NCBI GenBank assembly: GCA_964549595.1
Contig: CAZJWK010000083.1
Location: 1 to 12,892 of the forward strand
Length of the DNA stretch: 12,892 nucleotides
Direction of reading: 5' to 3'
From: CAZQQN01 sp964549595
Lineage (GTDB): Bacteria; Bacteroidota; Bacteroidia; CAILMK01; CAYYUA01
Positions within the stretch are counted from its first letter, which is position 1. The number at the start of each line of letters is the position of its first letter. Below the pieces are notes generated by a model. That model had not been told where the DNA came from, searched no databases, and was given only the letters and a program-made list of their open reading frames with translations. Of this stretch, positions 7,082 to 12,892 are shown one piece after another. The position numbers were made by a program, and so were the translations under genes.

Positions 7082-8194
7082 CTATTGATTGGCTGTAATA
7101 TCCACCTTTTTACCGGTCCTGGCTGATTCAAAAATGGCCTCCACCACCCGGATGTCTTTTAGCCCATCAGAACCGGGTACCATTACCGGCTCATCATTAA
7201 GAATGGCTTTCGCATCATCATCCATTTGCTTCGCTTGCTGATTGGGTATGGTTTGATTGAGTGTTTTTCCATCACTGGTTTCCCCTTTAACACCGCTATA
7301 GGTCTGAAAAGGCACCAACCGGTACCAGCCCTCTGCGCAATCTACGTGAAGCCGGTTTTTCCCTTGGTTAAGAGTAGTCATGCAGGAAGCTCTGGCCCCG
7401 CTGGGAAATTCTAAATCAAAATAAGTGGTTTCATCCACTTCACTGAACAATTCGGTTCTGGTGGTTTCATGACGGGCCGTTACAGCAATGGGTTCCTCAT
7501 GAGTACAGTAGCGGGCCGCATTCAAGGGGTACACACCCATATCAAACATGGCGCCGCCACCCATTGCTTTTTCTACTTGCCAGTCATTGGTGCTATGACG
7601 GTAACCCGCACCGGATTCAATCTTTTGAATGGGGCCATAAGGCAGATCCCTTCCGTACTGCATAATGGTTCTGGTATCCGGTTCATGCTGCATCCGGTAG
7701 CCAATGCTCAATTTCACCTTGTTGCGGTTACAAGCATCAATAATGTCCTGACAAGCTTGCTCGGTGGTAGCCATAGGCTTTTCACACCAAACATGCTTAC
7801 CGCAATTGGCCGCCAAAATGCTGAAATCACAATGCATAGAATTGGGTAGGACGATGTAAACCACATCGATATCCGGGTTACCGGCTACTCGGTGCATGTT
7901 GTCATAGTTGTAAACGTTTTTATCCTTAATCCCGTATTGCTTTTGCCATTTGGGGATCTTATGGGGGCTACCGGTTACAATACCGGTTAATTCGCAGAAC
8001 TCGGTTTGCTGTAGGGCAGGCGCCAAAAGATTAGTGCTGTAATTGCCCAGGCCCACCAAAGCCACACCCAACTTTTGTTTTTTTCCAAGCCTGGGTGTAA
8101 TGAACGGGGGAATCAATGCGGTTGCACCAGCCACCAAAGCCGCTGACCCACTTATTTTGAGGAATTTTCGCCTGCTAAAACCATTATTTGCCAT
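7082..8194 (-). CDS. Tat-exported Gfo/Idh/MocA oxidoreductase, glucose-fructose oxidoreductase-like
   Basis: This NAD(P)-dependent sugar or polyol oxidoreductase has 370 residues. It starts with a twin-arginine signal (SRRKFLKISG at 7-16, then a hydrophobic Ala-rich stretch), so the folded enzyme with its bound cofactor should go to the periplasm. A Rossmann domain follows with VALVGLGNYS (44-53) and the family CEKP motif (137-140; Lys139 is the usual substrate/cofactor contact). The C-terminal domain has the substrate-site helix GGGAMFDMGVYPLNAARY (212-229). That block and the end (GLKDIRVVEAIFESARTGK) closely recall Zymomonas glucose-fructose oxidoreductase, but the substrate is not proven. 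The frame extends to a GTG at 8221; ATG 8194 gives a normal Tat N-region and avoids overlapping the upstream gene. It is probably the last gene of a three-gene operon. Confidence 0.92.
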   Translation of the reverse strand: MANNGFSRRKFLKISGSAALVAGATALIPPFITPRLGKKQKLGVALVGLGNYSTNLLAPALQQTEFCELTGIVTGSPHKIPKWQKQYGIKDKNVYNYDNMHRVAGNPDIDVVYIVLPNSMHCDFSILAANCGKHVWCEKPMATTEQACQDIIDACNRNKVKLSIGYRMQHEPDTRTIMQYGRDLPYGPIQKIESGAGYRHSTNDWQVEKAMGGGAMFDMGVYPLNAARYCTHEEPIAVTARHETTRTELFSEVDETTYFDLEFPSGARASCMTTLNQGKNRLHVDCAEGWYRLVPFQTYSGVKGETSDGKTLNQTIPNQQAKQMDDDAKAILNDEPVMVPGSDGLKDIRVVEAIFESARTGKKVDITANQ

Positions 8195-8214
8195 AACCGA
8201 GCATGAAAAACCTA

Positions 8215-8601
8215 TTAACACGTTGAGTGAAATAAACCCCCAACGGCCTTTCCTTGTTCAACCAATTGATTGTATAGCTTTACCGCTTCTTCCGTTTGGG
8301 CCACTTTCACCTCTATTCCCTGCTTCTCCAGTTTTTGAATGACATCACCCGGCACCTTCAAAGCTTCCTGCACCCCTTTGGAGAGCACAATAACCTTAGC
8401 CCCTTTGTTTATCAGCTCCTCGACATCTGCAAACTGAATTCCGGGGTTATGCCGGGTGCCGGTTTCATTCCAATCCCAGGTGCGGGCACCACCCGGAAAA
8501 AGCTTGGCATCCTTTAATGATTCCGGTTCCCCTTGAATTTGGATTTTTCCCCAACGCTGGCTTTCAATTTTCGGAGAAAGGTGTTTGCTTACCTGTTCCA
8601 T
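8215..8601 (-). CDS. Mth938/AAMDC-like (DUF498) domain protein
   Basis: This is a small cytoplasmic protein of 128 residues. The whole length fits the Mth938-like fold: SPKIESQRWGKIQI near the start, LFPGGARTWDWNETGTRHNP, the segment GAKVIVLSKGV typical of the fold's central strand, and the ending GGLFHSTC, where relatives usually end in an aliphatic-x-His-x-Thr-Cys sequence. The family includes human AAMDC and the complex I assembly factor NDUFAF3; the bacterial stand-alone members have no firmly known activity. The gene sits 15 bases after the zinc-ribbon gene and 20 bases before the oxidoreductase start, so the three are probably co-transcribed. No signal peptide or membrane segment is present. 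Confidence 0.88.
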   Translation of the reverse strand: MEQVSKHLSPKIESQRWGKIQIQGEPESLKDAKLFPGGARTWDWNETGTRHNPGIQFADVEELINKGAKVIVLSKGVQEALKVPGDVIQKLEKQGIEVKVAQTEEAVKLYNQLVEQGKAVGGLFHSTC

Positions 8602-8616
8602 ATTTTTCGGTTTTGG

Positions 8617-8976
8617 CTAATCCACGTAATCTTTTTTTACAACCAAAGCCACTTCATTATTAGCAAGTGGTAAAAAACCTTGTTCGTAACAAAAGTAGTA
8701 GACTTTGCCCTGCTTTGTTTTATAAAAGTTCGTGAAATAGTGGAAATTAAAACCATGCTGATGCAATGCCTTTTTAGTGGTTTTGGCCTTTCCTTGCGGG
8801 TTCAGGTTGGCTAAAATCCTTCGGTTTTTCCGAAGGATGTTGTTGACCTTTCGCATATAATTATCCCGGTCGCGGTTTAAGCGATTGTTGTAAGCATTCC
8901 GGCATTGATCGGAGCAAAATTTCTTGTCCGATCGGCCTTTGATGGATTCTCCGCATTCAGGGCATTCAGAATTCAT
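8617..8976 (-). CDS. zinc-ribbon protein, DUF2116-like
   Basis: This 119-residue basic protein has a CxxC-x12-CxxxC zinc-binding pattern (Cys5, 8, 21, 25) in the sequence CPECGESIKGRSDKKFCSD, followed by CRNAYNN. That is the usual look of small Bacteroidota zinc ribbons related to DUF2116. Residues 26-70 are rich in Arg, Lys and Asn and predicted helical, and could bind nucleic acid. The C-terminal half (HGFNFHYFTNFYKTKQGKVY onward) is aromatic-rich and probably a small beta domain. It is the promoter-proximal gene of the operon with the Mth938-like and oxidoreductase genes. The biochemical role is unknown; zinc binding is the only confident inference. Confidence 0.82.
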   Translation of the reverse strand: MNSECPECGESIKGRSDKKFCSDQCRNAYNNRLNRDRDNYMRKVNNILRKNRRILANLNPQGKAKTTKKALHQHGFNFHYFTNFYKTKQGKVYYFCYEQGFLPLANNEVALVVKKDYVD

Positions 8977-8980
8977 ACTA

Positions 8981-9012
8981 CCAATTTAAGGAAAAAGTCA
9001 GTCATTTACAAA
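8981..9012 (-). promoter_or_regulatory. promoter of the zinc-ribbon/Mth938/oxidoreductase operon
   Basis: On the minus strand TTTG (9009-9012) is followed after 20 bases by TAAATTGG (8981-8988), which differs from TAnnTTTG at one position. It ends four bases before the ATG at 8976, so the transcript would be almost leaderless. Confidence 0.45.
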
Positions 9013-9081
9013 TAATTACAATCGATTAATAAGCGAAAGCAAATATTTATCATTTGTATTGCCTTGAGTGACCCATTCATA

Positions 9082-9111
9082 TTTGCCAAAGCAATTTCAA
9101 TAAAATATTTG
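9082..9111 (+). promoter_or_regulatory. candidate ssb promoter
   Basis: TTTG (9082-9085) and AATATTTG (9104-9111, one mismatch to TAnnTTTG) are separated by 18 bases. The expected transcription start is near 9118, about 14 bases before the ssb ATG. No Shine-Dalgarno sequence is present in the AT-rich leader. Confidence 0.4.
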
Positions 9112-9131
9112 TTAAACAAAATTTAGTAATT

Positions 9132-9473
9132 ATGAACGGATTAAAGAATCAAGTACAACTCATCGGCAATTTAGGTGACAACCCCCAAAGCCGGGACTTC
9201 GGCAATGGTAAAACCAAAGCCTGGTTCCCGGTAGCTACCAATGAAACCTATTATGACAGCAACGGGGAAAAGCAGACCAATACCCAGTGGCATAACCTGG
9301 TAGCCTGGGGTAAGACTGCTGAAAAGGTCAATCAATACCTGGAGAAAGGGGCTCAGGTCATGATCGATGGAAAACTGAATTCCCGCAGTTACGAAAAAGA
9401 CGGTGAAAAAAAGTACATCACGGAAGTGGTGATCAATGAATTCATGGTATTGAACAACAACCGGAAAAGCTGA
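9132..9473 (+). CDS. ssb: short single-stranded DNA-binding protein lacking the acidic tail
   Basis: The whole 113-residue protein is one OB-fold SSB domain. It starts with NQVQLIGNLGDNPQSRDF, has the conserved aromatic/basic strand TNTQWHNLVAWGKTAE and the family strand YLEKGAQVMIDGKL, and ends in YITEVVINEFMVL. The normal bacterial SSB continues about 60 residues more to a flexible linker and an acidic tip (DDDIPF type) that recruits repair and replication proteins. Here the protein stops at NNNRKS, right after the OB fold, with a basic instead of acidic end. It is therefore probably a second, specialised SSB paralog, of a type I have seen in Bacteroidota, rather than the housekeeping copy. 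It is divergent from the zinc-ribbon operon and is followed by a hairpin, so it is likely monocistronic. Confidence 0.92.
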   Translation: MNGLKNQVQLIGNLGDNPQSRDFGNGKTKAWFPVATNETYYDSNGEKQTNTQWHNLVAWGKTAEKVNQYLEKGAQVMIDGKLNSRSYEKDGEKKYITEVVINEFMVLNNNRKS

Positions 9474-9490
9474 GCCGGAACAAAAGGTTT

Positions 9491-9535
9491 GAAAGCCATA
9501 AGCAGGGTCCAGGATAATCCCTGCTTAAGGCTTTT
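9491..9535 (+). terminator. strong hairpin after ssb, probable terminator
   Basis: AAAGCC (9492-9497) plus TAAGCAGGG (9499-9507) pair with CCCTGCTTA (9519-9527) plus GGCTTT (9529-9534), fifteen pairs with one A-A mismatch and an 11-base loop; G9491 and T9535 add a wobble pair. The 3' stem ends in TTTT, but the following bases (CCATAAAA) are not a T-run. It sits 18 bases after the ssb stop. Flanking AAAAGGTTTGAA (9482-9493) can compete for TTCAAAACCTTTT (9560-9572), see findings. Confidence 0.6.
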
Positions 9536-9659
9536 CCATAAAATATTAGAATCTAAGGATTCAAAACCTTTTTAATTCCTCCTTTCCAGCGAAAATTATG
9601 GAGGTTCCTTTAATTCATTAAGAATTTGGGTTTATTTTGCAGGAAAAGAGTGCAATTAA

Positions 9660-10229
9660 ATGACCACAAGTGAGTCCGATGCCCCTGAGGAACCCAATAA
9701 TCCGCGCTTAGAGATAGCTTTCAGCAAGCCCAAAATAGGGCTGCTAATCCTTTATAATCTGCTAATCGTTGGCCTTGGGATGGTTCTATTCCTGACGGCG
9801 GGAACATTTAACCTACTGGTTCAAATCTTTTTCAAGCTTACTGCCATTGCCGGCATAATGTTCTTTGGAAGTACCATCCTGCTTTTTTTTATCAAATTGT
9901 TTCAAAAAAAGCCAGGTTTCACGGTAGATCAGGCTGGTTTCATTGATAATGCAGACGCCATCAGTGCAGGGAGGATATTCTGGGAGGAAATTACCGAAAT
10001 CGGCAAATGGCAATTCATGGGGCAGGTAATGATAATGGTAAAGGTGAAAGACCCGAAACGCATCATTAACACGCAAAACTTCTTTAAGAAAATCCTCATG
10101 CGCCTAAATTGGAAAAGATTTGAAACACCCGTTTCCATAACCTGTGGCGCCCTACAGATTGATCACGAAAAACTTTTCCAGATTTTAGAAGAAAACCTAA
10201 GGAGCCAGCATTATGAATCCACCGATTGA
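9660..10229 (+). CDS. STM3941-like membrane protein
   Basis: This 189-residue protein has a polar N-terminus (about 20 residues), two membrane helices (about 26-48 and 55-78, the second ending FFIKLFQKKPG) and a C-terminal cytoplasmic domain. The domain carries FIDNADAISAGRIFWEEITE, then VKVKDPKRIINTQNFFKK, then TPVSITCGALQIDHEKLFQI. This strand-turn pattern, including the IxWxxI block after the second helix and a TPxSI segment before a final helix, matches my recollection of the STM3941 family common in Bacteroidota. It is a PH-like, membrane-attached domain whose function is unknown to me. The gene follows the ssb hairpin by about 125 bases; no convincing promoter or ribosome site was found. 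The assignment is by pattern, not by search. Confidence 0.75.
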   Translation: MTTSESDAPEEPNNPRLEIAFSKPKIGLLILYNLLIVGLGMVLFLTAGTFNLLVQIFFKLTAIAGIMFFGSTILLFFIKLFQKKPGFTVDQAGFIDNADAISAGRIFWEEITEIGKWQFMGQVMIMVKVKDPKRIINTQNFFKKILMRLNWKRFETPVSITCGALQIDHEKLFQILEENLRSQHYESTD

Positions 10230-10307
10230 ATTCATTTACCCCACAATATTTATCTGAAAAATTTTTTTAAAGGGTTTTTCGTTATTTATTAGACAAAAAG
10301 AAGCATT

Positions 10308-11378
10308 ATGGCTCGATTGGCCCACTTGATTTTTATTCTGTTTATGCTTTTCGCCACCTCCTCCATGGGCCAGCAATTTCCCTCATCCTGTAAGATGAAT
10401 AAATCATTTGTGAATCAATTTAAAGAAGACATTGCCCGGCTTTCAGTCCGGAAAATGCGCAGGGATTCTGCTTTAAAGGACAGCATTCGCATACCGGTTC
10501 GCTTAAAGGATACCATCGGAAAGGCATTAGCCGCCGTTTACAATGCCCAAACACCTGTTACGGACAGCCTGTTTAATTTTTATAACTTCCATACCTTTCC
10601 CCTGCCTGAGACCAGGCACTTTAGTTTATCCATTGATTCTACCTATAACTGGGTTAAGCATGTTCAAAAAGGAGATTCGACCGTTAGCCAACCCAAAATG
10701 GATAAACTTTTTAAACAATTTGGTTTACAAGTAGATACGGTTTACCAATTCGATTTTTTTGAATCTTACACCATTAAGGTTGAAGCCCGACAACACTACA
10801 ATTTGAAACCCCTCTTAAAAAGGTTTAAAAAAATTAACCCGGTTCGTTATGCGAACTCGAAATTAATTGCCGGAGATGGGAACAATATTCGCTACAGGGA
10901 ACTTCCTCAAAACCAGCAGCTTGAATTTGCCATTAAATGGGGTGATTGCCCGGCAGGATGCATGTTTCAAAGGGTCTATCGCTTCAGGATTGAGGATGAT
11001 TGTGCGATTAACCTTTCACGAAACGGAGAACCCATCCCGGACCGGATTTATCAAAGGCATCAGGATACTACCCTCAACAACGGCAATAATAACTCATTAC
11101 TCCAACAGGGCCTGCAGGACTCCTTTGCTTACGTTTTTCCGAACCCTACCACCAATGAATTTACCCTGGAAGCCATAAAGCCCGTAGGGGAAGTCAAAGT
11201 TTCTGTGCTAACCTCCGAAGGCACCGTAATCAAACAACGGTTGGTAACGTTTAACCAGGTTCCGGCTTCTTTTAAATTTGATTTGACATCCTATCCCGGC
11301 GGGGTTTATTTTGTTACGCTCATAAACCCCAACAAACAGCAATTGATTAAAATCATCAAAAAAGCCGGCCAATACTAA
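10308..11378 (+). CDS. secreted protein with T9SS C-terminal sorting domain
   Basis: This exported protein of 356 residues has a signal peptide at 1-21 (ARLAHLIFILFMLFATSSMG, cleavage probably before Gln-Gln). The central region (about 25-270) is one I do not recognise. The ~80-residue C-terminal domain starts at YVFPNPTTNEFTLE (275-288) and contains LTSYPGGVYFVTLI (326-339) and a Lys-rich end, the features of type A T9SS sorting domains. The domain is normally removed when the cargo is released or attached to the cell surface. In the middle region WGDCPAGCMFQRVYRFRIED (211-230) contains two of its three internal cysteines (214, 218, with 232 close by); related segments with a GDC-x-x-GC core occur in other T9SS cargo proteins as I recall. 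There is no enzyme motif. Its stop codon overlaps that of the opposite dnaJ-type gene by four bases. Confidence 0.85.
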   Translation: MARLAHLIFILFMLFATSSMGQQFPSSCKMNKSFVNQFKEDIARLSVRKMRRDSALKDSIRIPVRLKDTIGKALAAVYNAQTPVTDSLFNFYNFHTFPLPETRHFSLSIDSTYNWVKHVQKGDSTVSQPKMDKLFKQFGLQVDTVYQFDFFESYTIKVEARQHYNLKPLLKRFKKINPVRYANSKLIAGDGNNIRYRELPQNQQLEFAIKWGDCPAGCMFQRVYRFRIEDDCAINLSRNGEPIPDRIYQRHQDTTLNNGNNNSLLQQGLQDSFAYVFPNPTTNEFTLEAIKPVGEVKVSVLTSEGTVIKQRLVTFNQVPASFKFDLTSYPGGVYFVTLINPNKQQLIKIIKKAGQY

Positions 11379-12367
11379 CCATTCCGCATTTGAGCCAATG
11401 ACTCAAAATATTCCTTTTCTTTTTTACTTAGTTTTTTAGGTATCTTTATTTGGACTTTGGCCAAAAGATCGCCTTTTTTAGAAGGATTGTTGTAATCAGG
11501 GAAGCCCTTTTCCTTAAGCCTTAGGATGGTTCCGCCCTGCGTTCCGGCTGGGATTTTGATTTTGAACTGATGGCCGAATACCTGGAAATAATTCTGACCG
11601 CCCAGCACGGCTTTATAAACATCCACAGGCATATCGACATAAAGGTCATTACCGGACCTTTGATAACCAGGCTGGTCTTTCACATTAATGGTCAGTAATA
11701 GGTCACCCGGTTGTATGCCATTCATTCCGTTGCCACCCTTTCCCTTTAACCTTAAGGTTTGACCATCCTGAATACCGGGTTTAATTTTTATTCTGAGCTT
11801 TTGGTTTTGGACACTGATGATTTTTTCGGTTCCTTCGTAGGCATCGGCTAATCCAATTTCCAGATTCGCCTTTAAATCCTGGCCTTTGGAAGCATGCTGT
11901 TTTTGTTGACCGCCAAATCCTCTTCCACGGGTACGGCTTCTGCCACCAAACCCGCTTCCCCCAAAGAAGGCATCAAAAAAATCGGAAAAGCCACCCCCTC
12001 CGAAGAAGTCTTCAAAATCACCCTCAAAAGTGGTATAAGTCCTTTGACCACGGCCACCACCTCCCCCGAATCCTTGCTGACGCATGAATTCCTCAAAATC
12101 AAAACCTGCACCACCTGCGCCGCCGGCACCAGCTTGTTGATATTTTTTCCAATCTGCTCCTAACTGATCATATTGTTTTCGTTTTTCCGGATCGCCTAAC
12201 ACTTCATAGGCTTCGCTAACCTCTTTGAATTTTTCTTCCGCCTTTTTGTCATTCGGGTTGGCGTCAGGATGGTATTTCCGGGCCAATTTCCGGTAAGCCT
12301 TTTTGATTTCATCCTGACTTGCATTTTTGTTTATACCAAGCGTTTTATAATAATCTTTATAATCCAT
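11375..12367 (-). CDS. cbpA: DnaJ-family co-chaperone without zinc finger (CbpA type)
   Basis: This Hsp40 co-chaperone stimulates DnaK ATPase and delivers unfolded proteins. It has 330 residues. The J domain (1-69) carries YYKTLGINKNASQDEIKKAY and the essential HPD at 33-35. A Gly/Phe-rich linker follows (about 79-153, many GGGG and FGG repeats). Two C-terminal substrate-binding domains follow from about 163 (for example GQDLKANLEIGLADAYEG, then KIKPGIQDGQTLRLKGKGGN, then LRLKEKGFPDYNNPSKKGDL). The CxxCxGxG zinc-finger repeats of true DnaJ are absent, so it is type II, as in CbpA. The gene has an unusually good Shine-Dalgarno (GGAGGA, minus strand, 12371-12376) for this phylum. The CbpM partner that often neighbours cbpA is not seen in the window. 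The symbol reflects class rather than proven orthology. Confidence 0.93.
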   Translation of the reverse strand: MDYKDYYKTLGINKNASQDEIKKAYRKLARKYHPDANPNDKKAEEKFKEVSEAYEVLGDPEKRKQYDQLGADWKKYQQAGAGGAGGAGFDFEEFMRQQGFGGGGGRGQRTYTTFEGDFEDFFGGGGFSDFFDAFFGGSGFGGRSRTRGRGFGGQQKQHASKGQDLKANLEIGLADAYEGTEKIISVQNQKLRIKIKPGIQDGQTLRLKGKGGNGMNGIQPGDLLLTINVKDQPGYQRSGNDLYVDMPVDVYKAVLGGQNYFQVFGHQFKIKIPAGTQGGTILRLKEKGFPDYNNPSKKGDLLAKVQIKIPKKLSKKEKEYFESLAQMRNG

Positions 12368-12370
12368 ATT

Positions 12371-12376
12371 TCCTCC
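12371..12376 (-). promoter_or_regulatory. strong Shine-Dalgarno site of the cbpA-like gene
   Basis: Minus-strand GGAGGA lies three bases before the ATG at 12367. Most genes in this window have no comparable site, as is usual in Bacteroidota, so this one is unusual and fixes the start. Confidence 0.6.
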
Positions 12377-12482
12377 ACTACTTTTTCCTTAAAAAGTCAA
12401 AATCTTTGCCAAGCCCATTTCTGACAGGTTGTCATCTTTGCTGGCGAAGAAAACCCTATACTACTCAAAAATCCCCTAAGTC

Positions 12483-12615
12483 TTAATCAATGATTCCAGA
12501 ACCTTTGCCCTGTCCGTAAACAGCCCACCAACCAGGATGCAAGGCCTCTAAATCTGCCCTGCTCATTGATAATAGCAACGCTTTCTTAAAATCCCTTTTG
12601 ATTCCTGTTTTTCAT
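12483..12615 (-). pseudogene. possible mini-gene for a bacteriocin-like peptide, split by a one-base frameshift
   Basis: On the minus strand an ATG at 12615, preceded by AAAAGGAAAAGGC, opens MKNRNQKGF and then meets TAA (12586-12588). Skipping one base at GGA-TTT-TAA-G joins it to a frame reading KKALLLSMSRADLEALHPG, followed by WWAVYGQGKGSGIID and a TAA at 12483-12485, about 43 residues in all. The stretch SxxxLxxLxPG is spaced like the double-glycine leader consensus LSxxELxxIxGG with Pro for the first Gly, and the part after it is Gly/Trp-rich like a small bacteriocin core. No processing transporter is in view. It may be a decayed gene, a sequencing indel, a programmed frameshift or chance. 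Confidence 0.25.
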
Positions 12616-12892
12616 GCCTTTTCCTTTTATCTGATACGATAAAATCGCCCTTTGATCGATTTTTCTGATTAGTTCTTACTTAATCATAACCTCTCAGAAA
12701 CGGGTGCAAGGCAATTTTCCGGTGTTAAAATTTTTTGTATCGGGCATTTTGACAAAACCTGTAAAATTATAACATTGATGGTCTTTAGTTTGTGGCCTGA
12801 TGGCTATTGTTTCGCCAGTTGGTGGATTAAAGGAAAGAAAGGTTCTACAATGAATTTTATGGAAATGTTTTTGAGAAGTTTTGATCTAATAA

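Larger units (their letters stand above)
12368..12892. other. 525-base stretch without a clear full-length gene
   Basis: It holds the Shine-Dalgarno of the cbpA-like gene, a possible frameshifted mini-gene on the minus strand (12483-12615), and a 7-bp inverted repeat, AAAATCG (12641-12647) with CGATTTT (12657-12663). On the plus strand, TTTTG (12747-12751) and TAACATTG (12770-12777, one mismatch to the -7 box) are 18 bases apart. A frame is then open from ATG 12778 (or ATG 12850, preceded by purine-rich AAAGGAAAGAAAGG) to the window edge. It could be the start of the next gene, but only 38 codons are visible. No promoter was found for the cbpA-like gene. Confidence 0.5.

Noticed and set aside
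7469..7849. Plus-strand open frame of 126 codons inside the oxidoreductase gene
   Set aside because: The opposite strand encodes conserved Gfo/Idh/MocA motifs throughout; this frame is a shadow with no family pattern.
11894..12163. Plus-strand open frame opposite the Gly/Phe-rich part of the cbpA-like gene
   Set aside because: It is the low-complexity complement of the GGC/GGT-rich linker (Thr/Pro/Ser-rich); the J-domain gene on the other strand explains the region.
12749..12773. TTGACA and TATAAC resembling an E. coli sigma-70 promoter
   Set aside because: The spacing is only 13 bases, and the phylum uses TTTG/TAnnTTTG-type promoters instead.
1..12892. CRISPR array, insertion sequence or toxin-antitoxin/defence island
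   Set aside because: No regularly spaced direct repeats, transposase motifs, terminal repeats or known defence domains were found on either strand.

Overview
The window looks like a chromosomal segment of a member of the Bacteroidota. The evidence is a type IX secretion (T9SS) C-terminal sorting domain on a signal-peptide protein, several Bacteroidota-style promoters (TTTG about 18-21 bases upstream of a TAnnTTTG box), few Shine-Dalgarno sequences, and protein families typical of the phylum (a DUF6495-like protein, an STM3941-like protein, a short SSB). The order or genus cannot be fixed from the sequence alone. No insertion sequence, prophage, CRISPR array or rRNA is visible; most of the content looks like ordinary vertically inherited genes.

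Layout. Bases 1-275 hold a possible 3' tip of a tRNA at the very edge and AT-rich inverted repeats. An RND/MMPL-family membrane exporter follows on the minus strand (276-2405), with what may be the decayed signal-peptide start of a lost upstream gene in front of it. A DUF6495-like cytoplasmic protein is next (2683-3177, minus). A divergent promoter pair then leads into a plus-strand YtrA-type operon (3384-5805): ABC ATPase, membrane partner, GntR/YtrA repressor and a small membrane-anchored protein. A 26-bp near-palindrome sits directly after the -7 box and is the likely operator for the repressor. A DUF763 protein (5834-7054) follows closely, possibly from its own near-leaderless promoter; it ends in a perfect bacterial sliding-clamp-binding pentapeptide.

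A minus-strand three-gene group (8976 down to 7082) encodes a zinc-ribbon protein, an Mth938/AAMDC-domain protein and a Tat-exported Gfo/Idh/MocA oxidoreductase resembling glucose-fructose oxidoreductase. Divergent from it is a short, tail-less single-stranded DNA-binding protein (9132-9473) with a strong hairpin behind it, then an STM3941-like membrane protein (9660-10229) and a T9SS cargo protein (10308-11378). The cargo gene's stop overlaps, tail to tail, the stop of a CbpA/DnaJ-type co-chaperone gene on the minus strand (11375-12367).

The last 525 bases have no clear full-length gene. They contain a possible tiny minus-strand peptide gene, interrupted by a one-base frameshift at TTT-TAA-G. 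Its second part resembles a double-glycine-type leader followed by a short Gly/Trp-rich core. The observations most worth checking are the clamp motif on the DUF763 protein, the YtrA operator with its unusual fourth gene product, and this frameshifted mini-gene.
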